A stretch of 64,000 bases of DNA from Mariniblastus sp. (GTDB lineage Bacteria > Planctomycetota > Planctomycetia > Pirellulales > Pirellulaceae). Below the pieces are notes generated by a model. That model made no database searches and was not told the DNA's origin. It saw only the letters and a program-made list of their open reading frames with translations. The DNA lies in contig JAQXDZ010000032.1 in the NCBI GenBank assembly GCA_029251085.1, positions 1 through 64,000 of the forward strand, in the 5' to 3' direction. The translations under genes and the position numbers were made by a program. Below are positions 54,412 to 63,900 of the stretch, one piece after another (the first letter of the stretch is position 1; every line of letters begins with the position of its first letter).

Positions 54412-56571
54412 CTATTTCGAGGGAAATTGAGGAGTTAAACCAAGATGTTTTGCTAAAAACGCCCACTGATCAGCATATTCCTCGATGATTTTTGCGGTCG
54501 GCTTCCCGGCGCCATGTCCAGCTTTGGTTTCAATCCTGATTAACACAGGGTTTGAACCGGCTTGAGCTGCCTGAAGTCGAGCTGCAAATTTGAAACTATG
54601 GCCTGGAACCACTCGGTCATCGGTGTCCGCGGTGGTAACCATTGTCGGTGGATATTCTTCTCCGTCTACCAGGTTGTGATAAGGGGAGTAGGCGAAGAGA
54701 GCATTGAATTCTTCAGCACTTGCTTCTGAGCTACCATAGTCATCCACCCAGAATCGGCCAGCGGTGAATTTGTGAAACCGCAGCATATCCATTACGCCAA
54801 CTGCTGGTAAACAGGCACCATAGAGATCGGGCCGCTGTGCCATGCAGGCACCTACCAGTAAACCCCCGTTGCTTCCCCCTTGAATGCCTAGGTGATCGGC
54901 AGAGGTATAGCCTTTGGCAATGAGGTACTCTGCGGCTGCAATAAAGTCATCGAATACATTTTGTTTGTTTGTTTTAGTGCCAGCCTTATGCCAAGCTTTT
55001 CCATATTCGCCGCCGCCGCGCAGATTCGGCATTGCGAATACTCCCCCCATTTCCATCCATTGCAGGCGGGAAATTGAGAAACTCGGTGTTAGAGAAATAT
55101 TAAACCCACCATAGGCATACAACAGAGTCGGGTTTTTTCCGTTCAGTTCCAGACCTTTTTTATGAGCGATAAACATAGGCACCTGTGTGCCATCTTTGCT
55201 TTTGTAAAAAACCTGCTTCACAACGAAATCATCCGGATTGAAATCTACGTTTGCTTCCCGAATCAGAGTACTAATTCCGGTCTCTAAATCGTAGCGATAA
55301 ACACTTGGTGGCCGGTTGAAACTGGAAAAACTATAAAAGGTTTCTTTCTGGTCACGACGACCGCCGAATCCACTTGCTGTGCCAATTCCAGGGAGCTTAA
55401 CCTCGCGAGCGTATTTTCCATCAAGTTTATATAGCTTGACCAGTGATTTTGCGTCCTGAAGATATTGGACAATAAAATTTTTGCCAACGATGCCCGCGGA
55501 CTCCATCGAATCGTCAGACTCCGGAACGATCACTTTCCAGTGGTCTTGTTCGGGGTGAAGTGTATCGATCGAGAGAATACATTTTTTGGGGGCGTTAAAA
55601 TCTGACTTAAAATAAAATCTACTTCCATCATTTCCTAGGAAGCTATATTCATTTTCAAAGTTTTCGATCAACGCCGTTAACTTAGAATTTGGATCGTCGA
55701 GATTTTGATACAACACACGATAGCGATCGTCAGTCCCTTGCCAAACAGTGATAACAAGATACTTACCGTCTTCACTCACCTCAGGTAAAAATCCAAATTT
55801 TGGATTTTCTGGATTCTCGTGAATGAGTTGATCTTTGTCTTGCGAATCACCAATTCGATGATAGTAAACCTTTTGTCCAAGATTTAACCCTTGAAATTTC
55901 TCATCGGATTTAGGCTCGTCATAACAGCTGTAAAAGAAGCCCTTTGAGTCCTTTGTCCAAGAGACACTTCCGAATTTAATCCAATTCAATTCGTCCGAGA
56001 GCTGTTCACCGGTTTCGACATCCATCACCTTCCAGGTACGCCAGTCAGAGCCAGCTTTTTGGACTCCATAGGCTAATAGCTTTCCGTCGTCACTAAATTC
56101 CAGTCCGCCCAAAGCGTTGGTTCCATCGGCTGACCATTGATTTGGATCTATTAGGACGGTCGGCTCGTCTTCTAGCGATTTGAGCTTATAGAGCACACTT
56201 TGATTTTGGAGCCCATTGTTCTTGAAGTAGAAATAACGCTCACCGCGCTTAAACGGTGTCCCAAACTTTTCATAATCCCACAACTTAGTCAGACGAGCTT
56301 TAATCTCGTTCCGATAAGGCAACTGTTTGATGACGGAAAAAGTGAGTGCATTTTGCGAGTCGACCCACTCACGTACACTCTCAGAATTGCGTACATCATC
56401 TTCAAGCCAGCGGTAAGGATCGGCGACCGGCGTACCAAAAAAATTGTCCACCTGGTTTACTTGTTTTGATTCTGGGTATTCCAACTTTTCCTGTCCAAAC
56501 AGAGCTACTTGGGTAATCAAGAGAGAAACGACTGCCAATCCAGTAAAATCTGCTAATTTTCTGACTCTCAT
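54412..56571 (-). CDS. secreted prolyl oligopeptidase (S9A)
   Basis: 719 residues from the ATG at 56571, which has AGGA upstream and opens a signal peptide (ADFTGLAVVSLLITQVALFGQ); an ATG at 56610 is less likely. Beta-propeller domain through about 430, then an alpha/beta-hydrolase. The catalytic Ser is in GIQGGSNGGLLVGA; Asp in TADTDDRVVPGHS and His in KAGHGAGKP complete the triad. Cleaves after proline in short peptides. Secretion is unusual for POP but common in planctomycetes. Neighbours give no substrate clue. Confidence 0.93.
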   Translation of the reverse strand: MRVRKLADFTGLAVVSLLITQVALFGQEKLEYPESKQVNQVDNFFGTPVADPYRWLEDDVRNSESVREWVDSQNALTFSVIKQLPYRNEIKARLTKLWDYEKFGTPFKRGERYFYFKNNGLQNQSVLYKLKSLEDEPTVLIDPNQWSADGTNALGGLEFSDDGKLLAYGVQKAGSDWRTWKVMDVETGEQLSDELNWIKFGSVSWTKDSKGFFYSCYDEPKSDEKFQGLNLGQKVYYHRIGDSQDKDQLIHENPENPKFGFLPEVSEDGKYLVITVWQGTDDRYRVLYQNLDDPNSKLTALIENFENEYSFLGNDGSRFYFKSDFNAPKKCILSIDTLHPEQDHWKVIVPESDDSMESAGIVGKNFIVQYLQDAKSLVKLYKLDGKYAREVKLPGIGTASGFGGRRDQKETFYSFSSFNRPPSVYRYDLETGISTLIREANVDFNPDDFVVKQVFYKSKDGTQVPMFIAHKKGLELNGKNPTLLYAYGGFNISLTPSFSISRLQWMEMGGVFAMPNLRGGGEYGKAWHKAGTKTNKQNVFDDFIAAAEYLIAKGYTSADHLGIQGGSNGGLLVGACMAQRPDLYGACLPAVGVMDMLRFHKFTAGRFWVDDYGSSEASAEEFNALFAYSPYHNLVDGEEYPPTMVTTADTDDRVVPGHSFKFAARLQAAQAGSNPVLIRIETKAGHGAGKPTAKIIEEYADQWAFLAKHLGLTPQFPSK

Positions 56572-56882
56572 ATTCTTCCTAAATAAGTAACTTTTATCCA
56601 ATTTCCCCAAAACAGTGGGGTAAAATGAAATAAACTTTATATGTCAATATTTCGATCTAATTATTAATCAAGTACGTAGGGGAAAGCTTTTTTCAAAAAA
56701 GAAAAAAACTTAAACCCATATATACCAATGGTTTGCGGTTTTTCGTAGTCGACTGGCTTGTCAAATGTGGAAGACAATTCAGTTATAAATGGTAGGGAAG
56801 AACAACTCTACTCAGAATTATTTCCCGGTCACTTAAAGACCCAGTTCCAGCAAAATCTTGTCTAAAACTAAGGAACACGTTT
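56572..56882. other. 311-bp AT-rich spacer, divergent
   Basis: Promoters for the oligopeptidase and the 56883 gene should lie here. AT-rich with CTTTTTT-C-AAAAAAG at about 56688-56702. No ORF recognised; no DNA-binding motif can be named. Confidence 0.4.
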
Positions 56883-57419
56883 ATGTCGAGCTACACGAAT
56901 CTCCCGCAGCCTTCTCAGAGTAACAGGTTGTCTCAAGAAAATCCTAGCCAATCCTCACATATTACGGTGAACTCGCCTGCAAGTTCTCCTGAAACTCAAA
57001 CTCCGGCGATTGATCAAGCAAACCTCTATCAAAACCTGCAACCGAGGCAGCCACGAACAATGCCATGGATTTCACTCAACCGGTCGCAGTTGAATGATGG
57101 GACTCCGAGAGTTAATACAACGGCTCCGCAACCCGTATGGGATCGTGCTCGACGTGAACTCCGTTTAGGTAACAAACTGATCAAGCGTTTTAAATGGCCC
57201 GCTGAGAACCAGGAGCGTGTCCTCGACGCATTCGAAGATAATGGCTGGCCGACTCACATCAGCGACCCACTGGAACCGCATGATAGCATTTGCCCAAAGC
57301 GCCGTTTGCATGACACCATCAAATGCTTAAACCGTAAACAAATCAACGGACTTATTAAGTTTCGTGGTGATGGGACTGGGTTGGGCGTTCTTCTGCAAAT
57401 CGTCACCGAAGGTGAATAA
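56883..57419 (+). CDS. protein of unknown function, planctomycete-type C-terminal domain
   Basis: 178 residues. The first ~80 residues are low-complexity Ser/Gln/Pro/Asn. The C-terminal ~100 form a compact domain (WDRARRELRLGNKLIKRF, NQERVLDAFEDNGWPTHI, LHDTIKCLNRKQINGLIKF, RGDGTGLGVLLQ). I recall this pattern from unnamed planctomycete proteins and it looks like a winged-helix-sized fold, but no function is known to me. No signal peptide. The 3' end is followed by a candidate RNA structure at 57427-57477. Confidence 0.65.
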   Translation: MSSYTNLPQPSQSNRLSQENPSQSSHITVNSPASSPETQTPAIDQANLYQNLQPRQPRTMPWISLNRSQLNDGTPRVNTTAPQPVWDRARRELRLGNKLIKRFKWPAENQERVLDAFEDNGWPTHISDPLEPHDSICPKRRLHDTIKCLNRKQINGLIKFRGDGTGLGVLLQIVTEGE

Positions 57420-57426
57420 GCCGCTT

Positions 57427-57477
57427 TCAGGCATATTGCTGTTTGCAATTAAGCTATGAGCGGAGAATTCCGCCTGA
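57427..57477 (+). ncRNA. candidate three-way-junction RNA element downstream of the 56883 gene
   Basis: An outer helix TCAGGC/GCCTGA (57427-57432 with 57472-57477) encloses two hairpins: ATTGC-TGTTT-GCAAT (57435-57449) and GCGGA-GAAT-TCCGC (57460-57473, last C shared with the outer helix border). No T-run follows. Only 8 bases after the gene's stop codon. No known family is claimed. Confidence 0.35.
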
Positions 57478-57650
57478 TGGCATGATTTCTCAATTTCTAG
57501 TCGTAAAATCCAGCCACTGTTAAGCTGGGCTGTTCGGGGTGGGTCTTAGGGCTGAGTGGAAATTAATAGAAGTTCTGATTTTCTGGGTCGATGATCGATA
57601 AGGAGTACATTCCTTATTTTCGAACCGTCAAAGAAGTCGGAGCGTTTGTG

Positions 57651-59441
57651 ATGCAGGTGACATCAAAGTTCGTTGTAATGCTGGTTTTTATTATCGGTGT
57701 TTCGTCACAGAGTCGTACGGTAGAAGCTCAGCGAGGTAGTTTTCAACCTCGGACTGCTTCGACTTCGCGTGTCATTAAATTGCAAAACGCGCAAGCGAAT
57801 CAGGGTGATGCTTCTCAGATCGTAGTGAGTCGCCAGGCGTTAGCAAACCCAACACAGATCCAGTTTGATCAAACTGGATCGCCGATCCCGCAACCGCCTC
57901 GGGCGACGGGACTTCCGCAGCGAAAGAGCAATCAACTATTGCAACCGATGGCCCCAACGAGGTCGGTTCCCGTTGTAAGATCTAATCAAAAACAGCGTAA
58001 CTCGGCTCCGGCCAAAATCAAATCGAGCACCGGTGAGACGGTGACAATTCAGAACCAATTGGTTTCGACGGAAATCCGGTCGCCGGAAACCGTCAATGTT
58101 AATCAATCTGCAGCGCTTCAGATTAAGCTCAAAAATTTGAGCAGTGAAGTTGTTGAAAATGTAAAGCTCATCGCGGAGATATCTGAGCATGCTAAGTTCC
58201 TTTCCGCTAATCCATCGCCATCAAAAGTCGAAGGTCGCACGTACGAATTTATCATTCCGCGAATTGGAAACGAACAATCGCAAGAAGTGATTTTAAATTT
58301 GGTGCCAACTAAGAAAGCACCGTTGAAGATAGGTACGCAAGTCGTCCTTGAAAATGTCCAGCAGACCATTGTCGGCGTGAAACAGCCGGAGTTATCGCTG
58401 GAGATTGTCGGCCCGGAACAAATTACAGCAGGTAAATCGCAAAAACATCAACTGCAAATTACCAATGTGGGTGATGCCATTGCTACCGGAGTTCAGATCG
58501 AAACGAATTACCCGGCGTACCTTCGACCGACTCAGGCGATCAACCCGTCGACGATTTCGTCAATCAGGCCAGGTGGATCCGTCAAGGTAGCCATCGAGTC
58601 CCTTGCAATAGCTCCAGGCAAAGGCAAGCTTGAAATCAGTGCAACAGCCAGCAATGCCAAACAACAAAAAACTACATTTGAGATTGGCGTTTACGAACCC
58701 GAACTACATCTTTCGGCTGCAGGTCCAAAAATTAACTTTTTGCAACGAGGCGGAATCTACTCAATCGATGTGGAAAACACAGGCGAAGTCGATATTACCA
58801 ACCTAAGCGTGATGGTCTCCGTGCCTAGCGGATTAAAGGTCACCACCATCAGTCGTCCCGCTCAGATCGAAGCTGACCAAAGTGTGCTGACTTGGAATTT
58901 TGACAAGCTACCTCCTAATTCGATGGAACAGATTCAGTTAAAGGCAATTGCATCTCAAGAGGGACAGCAAATTTGTAATATCCTCGTTATCAGCGACGAT
59001 ACGGTAAAAAAAGAATTCAGACTTGCTACTCAAGTTATTACACGTGCAGACCTAAACGTAGGCATCAAAAATCAATCGGGTCCAGTCCAGGTCGGATCAA
59101 AGGCTGAGTTCCTCGTCGAAATCGAAAACAACGGTAGCAGAGCGGCCAACGACGTCGAAGTGAATGTGGTACTACCCGGTTCCTTGGTCGTGGCGAAAGA
59201 TACACCGAATTTTAACAAGTCCAACAATTCGATTACCTTTACCGATCCAACCATTGCCCCGGGCCAGAAGAAGGTTTTCCGGTTCAGTGCTGTCGGTGAA
59301 TCACAGGGCGATCACATTGTTCGTTCAACACTTCAAACTTCTGGATCGGCGAAAAAATTGATCGCAGAAAAATCAATTTTTGTATACGACAGTGATGAGA
59401 CACGAGTGAGCGAAGCTCTAAATCCTGTGCTCGTAAGATAA
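57651..59441 (+). CDS. large exported DUF11/CARDB-like repeat protein
   Basis: 596 residues from the ATG at 57651 (GGAG nine bases upstream), giving a signal peptide MQVTSKFVVMLVFIIGVSSQ; an ATG at 57591 would add 20 residues. The remainder is a series of about four Ig-like beta domains (roughly 160-590) of the DUF11 or CARDB kind: VNQSAALQIKLKNLSSEVVENV, GKSQKHQLQITNVGDAIATGV, IYSIDVENTGEVDITNLSV, KAEFLVEIENNGSRAANDV. They suggest cell-surface or matrix adhesion. Each ends in the usual GxxKVxFxxxA-like strand. Ligand unknown. Two terminators follow. Confidence 0.82.
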   Translation: MQVTSKFVVMLVFIIGVSSQSRTVEAQRGSFQPRTASTSRVIKLQNAQANQGDASQIVVSRQALANPTQIQFDQTGSPIPQPPRATGLPQRKSNQLLQPMAPTRSVPVVRSNQKQRNSAPAKIKSSTGETVTIQNQLVSTEIRSPETVNVNQSAALQIKLKNLSSEVVENVKLIAEISEHAKFLSANPSPSKVEGRTYEFIIPRIGNEQSQEVILNLVPTKKAPLKIGTQVVLENVQQTIVGVKQPELSLEIVGPEQITAGKSQKHQLQITNVGDAIATGVQIETNYPAYLRPTQAINPSTISSIRPGGSVKVAIESLAIAPGKGKLEISATASNAKQQKTTFEIGVYEPELHLSAAGPKINFLQRGGIYSIDVENTGEVDITNLSVMVSVPSGLKVTTISRPAQIEADQSVLTWNFDKLPPNSMEQIQLKAIASQEGQQICNILVISDDTVKKEFRLATQVITRADLNVGIKNQSGPVQVGSKAEFLVEIENNGSRAANDVEVNVVLPGSLVVAKDTPNFNKSNNSITFTDPTIAPGQKKVFRFSAVGESQGDHIVRSTLQTSGSAKKLIAEKSIFVYDSDETRVSEALNPVLVR

Positions 59442-59458
59442 ACAGCACTAAGCAAAAC

Positions 59459-59490
59459 GCCAGCCGAAGGTTGAATCTGGCTGGCAATTT
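59459..59490 (+). terminator. first terminator hairpin after the DUF11-like gene
   Basis: GCCAGCC (59459-59465) pairs with GGCTGGC (59479-59485); a weak T-rich tail AATTTG follows. Probably backed up by the next hairpin. Confidence 0.5.
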
Positions 59491-59517
59491 GTGTTTAAGG
59501 CTAACACGTTTGAAATA

Positions 59518-59547
59518 AATACCTGCGTCCTGACTCAGGTATTTTTT
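59518..59547 (+). terminator. second terminator after the DUF11-like gene
   Basis: AATACCTG (59518-59525) pairs perfectly with CAGGTATT (59536-59543), and T continues to 59547. It precedes the BlaI-type gene by 80 bp. Confidence 0.85.
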
Positions 59548-59626
59548 CAATCGCACATCGCTTGAAAGCTGCTGGTCAATTCATTTGGGCCAATTCATTT
59601 TCGTTACCCTTTGCCAGGAGCGTGAA

Positions 59627-60040
59627 ATGCCAAAGATCAGTCCAAGTATTACGGATGCCGAATGGCGGGTAATGCATGAAATCTGGGCGAGTGAACCGGT
59701 AACTTCCGGTGAGATTGCCGGCAGGATTCAGGAAAATACGAATTGGACTTCTGGAACGATCAAAACTCTTTTGCATCGACTGGTGCAAAAAGGAGTCCTC
59801 GAGTTCCAGCGGAAAGGGAATCGGTACTTGTATCGTTCCCAATACAGCGAGGCAGAGTGTGTTGATCATGCCAGTGGTCAAATGTTACACACGGTATTCA
59901 AAGGTCGCCCGGTTCCCATGCTGGAGTATCTTGTTAAATCGGCCAGGCTAAGCGGTGTCGAAGTTGAAAGACTTAAAGATTTACTGGCTAATCTACAAAA
60001 AGAATTGCCATTGGCAGATTCTACTCAATCACGAACCTAA
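59627..60040 (+). CDS. BlaI/MecI-family transcriptional repressor (orphan)
   Basis: 137 residues; the ATG at 59627 has AGGAG six bases upstream and begins MPKISPSITDAEWRVMHEIW. The winged helix is clear in TSGEIAGRIQENTNWTSGTIKTLLHRLVQKGVLEFQRKGNRYLY, followed by the dimerisation helices. The normal partner, a BlaR1/M56-type sensor-peptidase, is not adjacent: the downstream gene lies on the opposite strand and overlaps the stop by 4 bp. Its target is unknown; it may repress its own gene. Confidence 0.92.
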   Translation: MPKISPSITDAEWRVMHEIWASEPVTSGEIAGRIQENTNWTSGTIKTLLHRLVQKGVLEFQRKGNRYLYRSQYSEAECVDHASGQMLHTVFKGRPVPMLEYLVKSARLSGVEVERLKDLLANLQKELPLADSTQSRT

Positions 60041-61377
60041 TTGCTTTTTGCCATTTCACCAAGAATCTTAAACAGTGATTCAATTTGTGGTTGGCTAGAA
60101 ATTTTTGATCGCTCAATGTAGATGCGGCGAACAAACTGAGGACCCTTGATCGAAATTGTGTAACCAATTTCATTTTCAGTCCCTTCATCAGCTCGTGTCA
60201 GCTTGGGCACTGAATCCCAATCCGTGTTTTTGACAAACCGGTTTAACTTTTCGATTTCTTCCGGTCTCGCCGTCCAGTCTCGCGATATGTTTCGAGATTT
60301 TGACTCATAGTGAATTGCACCGTCAGCAAGAATGGTTTGCCGCTGACCGTCGGAAGTGACAAGAGAAATCTCACTGAAGTTCGTCGCTCTCCGGAGAATT
60401 GGAGTCTTCGGTGTTTGTTGCGTTGGTGGATTCAACATCCGGGGATCGACCGATGTTGAATTGTCTGTCGGTGGCTTAGTAGGCGACTGAACATTTGACG
60501 GGGAGGAGGCTTCAACGACGGCTAGGTCAGTAGACTTTTGGAGAATTTTTAGACTTTCGACTTTCACAATGTATCTAAGTCTTGCGGTTCGAGCCCCTCG
60601 CTGTCGTTCCATGGATAACTCACCAGTAACATTGACCAACGAGTTGTTGAGGTTTTGAGTTTCGCTTGAAAATTTGGGGCTGCTGTCAAAATCGAGTTCC
60701 CAAATAATTCCATTCGCCGAGATGACGTTACTTAGGGTTTCTCTGCCAACTGATTTGAACTGAGTTCTAATTCGACCGATCATGTTGACGCGAATCAACT
60801 CTTTTGCATTACTTGGCTGCTTCGCTTGATTTTCTCCAGGATTAGATTTTGGTTGGGGATCAGTTGGTTTAACAATTGGCTTGATCGGCGATATCCCAAT
60901 TGGTTTTCCGTTGATCGATTTGATTCCTGATTTATCAACTACCATGATTAGGTATCCAAACCCGGGACCCGCTTTTTCAGTGGCAGATAAATAGTATACC
61001 AGATTACCTTTTGAATCTCGTTCTAATAGATTAGTCAAAATTCGATTGGGGCCTGGGGTCGTCTCTACCAAGACGAGCATTTTGTCTAGATCAACAGGGT
61101 AAGGTTTTTGATTCGGCCGCCACTCCGACCAAAGGGTTTTCCATTGCGCTTGGGTAGTTATAATATTGGAGTTCGGGGCGAGCATTAACAGCTTGAGATT
61201 GGCAACATTGCCACTGAATCTCCTGATGACTGGGACCCGCTCATCTGCCTCGACCGGCAAAGCCCAACTAAATAAAACGAACGCGATCAGTAAGACTCGC
61301 TTTACCAATAACCTCGTAGGTCGATTCGTTTTTCCGTGGTTTGAACAAATGTTGCTCAATGGATTGCCTCTCACCAA
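60037..61377 (-). CDS. secreted/exported protein of unknown function
   Basis: 446 residues, overlapping the BlaI stop by 4 bp (both stops share bases). Signal peptide KRVLLIAFVLFSWALPVEA. The central part (about 190-220) is Pro/Lys-rich and disordered (KPTDPQPKSNPGENQAKQ); two further Pro/Thr-rich linkers follow. The C-terminal ~110 residues (from LVTSDGQRQTILADGAIHYE) look like a compact beta-rich domain. The N-terminal part (SNIITTQAQWKTLWSEW) resembles nothing I can name. A TTG at 61308 would give a shorter signal peptide. Not recognised. Confidence 0.6.
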   Translation of the reverse strand: MVRGNPLSNICSNHGKTNRPTRLLVKRVLLIAFVLFSWALPVEADERVPVIRRFSGNVANLKLLMLAPNSNIITTQAQWKTLWSEWRPNQKPYPVDLDKMLVLVETTPGPNRILTNLLERDSKGNLVYYLSATEKAGPGFGYLIMVVDKSGIKSINGKPIGISPIKPIVKPTDPQPKSNPGENQAKQPSNAKELIRVNMIGRIRTQFKSVGRETLSNVISANGIIWELDFDSSPKFSSETQNLNNSLVNVTGELSMERQRGARTARLRYIVKVESLKILQKSTDLAVVEASSPSNVQSPTKPPTDNSTSVDPRMLNPPTQQTPKTPILRRATNFSEISLVTSDGQRQTILADGAIHYESKSRNISRDWTARPEEIEKLNRFVKNTDWDSVPKLTRADEGTENEIGYTISIKGPQFVRRIYIERSKISSQPQIESLFKILGEMAKSN

Positions 61378-61508
61378 ATATTTGATTTAAACATCAGACC
61401 GACTTTGCCTCGATTGTACGAGACCCGGAGGTCATTACGATACTAAACACCGCAAAAGCAATTTAGTTTCATCCGAATCCTCTTACTTTTTAGATTACCC
61501 AACCCGTA

Positions 61509-62966
61509 ATGTCTCTGTCATCTGACATCTTGTTTGAAATATTTGGACACCGCGAGTATCGCGGAAGCCAACAAAAAATCATTGAGCGAGTGCTATCGGG
61601 TGGTCACAGTCTTATTATCATGCCTACGGGAATGGGAAAGAGTCTCTGTTATCAACTGCCAGCGATTGTACTGGCCAATCGAGCGCGTCTCGAGGGACAA
61701 CAGATAGAACCTCCCCTGCGGTCGGTCACGGCTCCGTTGACGCTGGTTATTTCTCCTTTGATTGCGTTGATGAAGGATCAGGTAGACACTCTGCTTGAGA
61801 AAGGCGTTGATGCTACGTTTATCAACTCTTCGCTTCAGCGATCGGAGCGTATCTTACGGTACCAACAAATCGCTTTGGGCCATTTCGATTTAGTATATGT
61901 GACGCCCGAACGATTCAGAAAGTCAGAGTTTTGGGAGGTTGTCGCCAAACGAGATCTTGTGCTGCTGGCCGTCGATGAGGCACATTGTATCAGCGAGTGG
62001 GGGCACGATTTTCGTCCAGATTACACACGCGTGGGAGAGATTCGGCATCGCCTAGGAAACCCTACAACTATCGCATTGACGGCGACGGCAACTCCCGAGG
62101 TTCAAGCGGACATTGTCAAACAGCTAAATTTGGAACCTCCAACGGTAGAGTTGTTTCACGAGGGTATCGACCGGCCAAACTTAGACTTAAATGTCGAACA
62201 AGTTTGGGATGATGACGCGAAATACGAAACGATTGTCAAAGCACGGACAAATACGGATGGATGTGGAATTGTTTATTTCACATTGATCCGAAAGTTAATG
62301 GAATTTAGTGACCGACTGTGGGCCGACAAGATTCCGCATTTAATTTATCACGGAGATTTACCGAGATCGCGGCGAAAGTCACTTCAGGAATCTTTCATGA
62401 CCGAACCGGGGCATCTTGTATTGGCAACCAATGCGTTCGGAATGGGCGTCGATAAAGAAGATATTAGATATGTCTTACACGCAGATTTGCCAGGTTCATT
62501 GGAGTCGTATTATCAGGAAATCGGCAGAGCCGGACGAGATGGAAAACCTTCACAGTGCGTACTGTTGTATGACGAACGCGACCTTGCAACTCAGATGGAA
62601 TTTATGAACTGGAGCAATCCAGACGCAGAGTTTTACCAACGCGTTCACGATTTTTTAAAAAATGAAACTGAAAAAATAAATGCTTTTGGAATTGATTGGC
62701 TGAGAGAACGAATTCATTATAAACAAAAACATGATCGTCGTTTGGAAACAGCGTTAGCCATGATGGACCGCTGGGGCGTCATCGAGGGAACACTTCAACC
62801 TCTCAAAGTCAAAGTAATTAGTGAACTGCCAGAACACTTAAAAGACAGCGCAGGTCTCGCTGAGAAGTTGAAAAGAGATCAGTCAAAGTTGCTTACGATG
62901 TTGCAATACGTTAAACATCAGGGTGATCGAAAACAGTATATCCATGATTATTTTGGGATTAACTGA
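61509..62966 (+). CDS. RecQ-type DNA helicase, truncated after the helicase core
   Basis: 485 residues. SF2 motifs: Walker A PTGMGK(44)S in motif I, SPLIALMKDQV (Ia), DEAHCISEWGHDFRP (II, about 158-172), ALTATATPEV (III), HADLPGSLESYYQEIGRAGRDG (VI region). This is the RecQ helicase core. E. coli RecQ is 609 residues and continues into a zinc-binding/winged-helix (RQC) and HRDC domain. Here the protein stops at DRKQYIHDYFGIN, exactly where the RQC Cys-rich segment should start, with an Asp where the first Cys is expected. It may be a RecQ-like helicase of the short type, or C-terminally shortened. Confidence 0.88.
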   Translation: MSLSSDILFEIFGHREYRGSQQKIIERVLSGGHSLIIMPTGMGKSLCYQLPAIVLANRARLEGQQIEPPLRSVTAPLTLVISPLIALMKDQVDTLLEKGVDATFINSSLQRSERILRYQQIALGHFDLVYVTPERFRKSEFWEVVAKRDLVLLAVDEAHCISEWGHDFRPDYTRVGEIRHRLGNPTTIALTATATPEVQADIVKQLNLEPPTVELFHEGIDRPNLDLNVEQVWDDDAKYETIVKARTNTDGCGIVYFTLIRKLMEFSDRLWADKIPHLIYHGDLPRSRRKSLQESFMTEPGHLVLATNAFGMGVDKEDIRYVLHADLPGSLESYYQEIGRAGRDGKPSQCVLLYDERDLATQMEFMNWSNPDAEFYQRVHDFLKNETEKINAFGIDWLRERIHYKQKHDRRLETALAMMDRWGVIEGTLQPLKVKVISELPEHLKDSAGLAEKLKRDQSKLLTMLQYVKHQGDRKQYIHDYFGIN

Positions 62967-63031
62967 ACATATTATTTCAACTGATTTAATAGCCGCTCGC
63001 TACTCGTCAAACGCATCAAGGGAATGAGTTA

Positions 63032-63805
63032 ATGGGATTCGTGGTAACTCCGCAGCAACAACGTGAATTCAGCGAAGACGGTTACTTAATCGTGCCGGGT
63101 TTGTTAGATCAGCGTGAAACAAATCTGTTAATGACAGTCGCTAAATCAGATCGTGCGAGTTTGACCGGGGCCTACGCCAAGAAAGATGCTTCCGGTGGCG
63201 AAAGCCGCCTGGTTGTTCATAACGAACTTGACCATTCTCCTTACGCGGCGATCGTTCGAAGCCAGCGAATTGTCATGGCAATGCAGTCGTTGTTAGCTGA
63301 CGAAGTCTATCACTACCACCATAAAATGATGCTGAAAGAACCGCTCATTGGTGGAGCGTGGGAATGGCATCAGGATTATGGTTATTGGTACGACAATGGC
63401 TGCCTTTACCCTGATATGGCGAGTTGTTTAATCGCAGTCGATCGGGCGACACAGGAAAATGGTTGTTTACAGGTGGTCCGTGGATCTCACAAACTGGGGC
63501 GACTTGAGCACGGGAAGACGGGAGGGCAAACAGGCGCCAATCTCGAACGCGTGGCAGCGGTACTCGAACGTTTAGAACTGGTTTATTGTGAATTGTCGCC
63601 CGGCGATGCAATTTTCTTTCACGGTAATACGCTCCATCGGTCGGATCAAAACAAAAGCCAACATTCGCGTTGGTCGTTAATTTGTTGTTACAACACAAAA
63701 CACAATAATCCTTATGTCGAAAGCAAACATCCAAGTTACGAGCCTTTGGAAATTTGGAATGATCAAGATGTCGCCAAGCACCTGGAATCTCACCTCTCAG
63801 AGTAG
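63032..63805 (+). CDS. phytanoyl-CoA dioxygenase (PhyH) family protein
   Basis: 257 residues, an Fe(II)/2-oxoglutarate dioxygenase of the PhyH family. The iron site is H113-x-D115 in EWHQDYGYWYDN plus distal H197 or H202 in HGNTLHRSDQ; an Arg in HSRWSLICCYN is the likely 2-oxoglutarate anchor. Substrate cannot be predicted; planctomycetes have many such genes. It precedes an NAD-binding oxidoreductase start by about 95 bp, a common pairing in sugar or alcohol catabolism. Confidence 0.88.
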   Translation: MGFVVTPQQQREFSEDGYLIVPGLLDQRETNLLMTVAKSDRASLTGAYAKKDASGGESRLVVHNELDHSPYAAIVRSQRIVMAMQSLLADEVYHYHHKMMLKEPLIGGAWEWHQDYGYWYDNGCLYPDMASCLIAVDRATQENGCLQVVRGSHKLGRLEHGKTGGQTGANLERVAAVLERLELVYCELSPGDAIFFHGNTLHRSDQNKSQHSRWSLICCYNTKHNNPYVESKHPSYEPLEIWNDQDVAKHLESHLSE

Positions 63806-63900
63806 CGGTCTTGGGGATCCAATGTGGTCTCACTCGGTAGCAGTAGTCTGATGAAACTATGTCCATCCAGTCGGTAACCAACCCCTAAGCGGAGAAGAAA

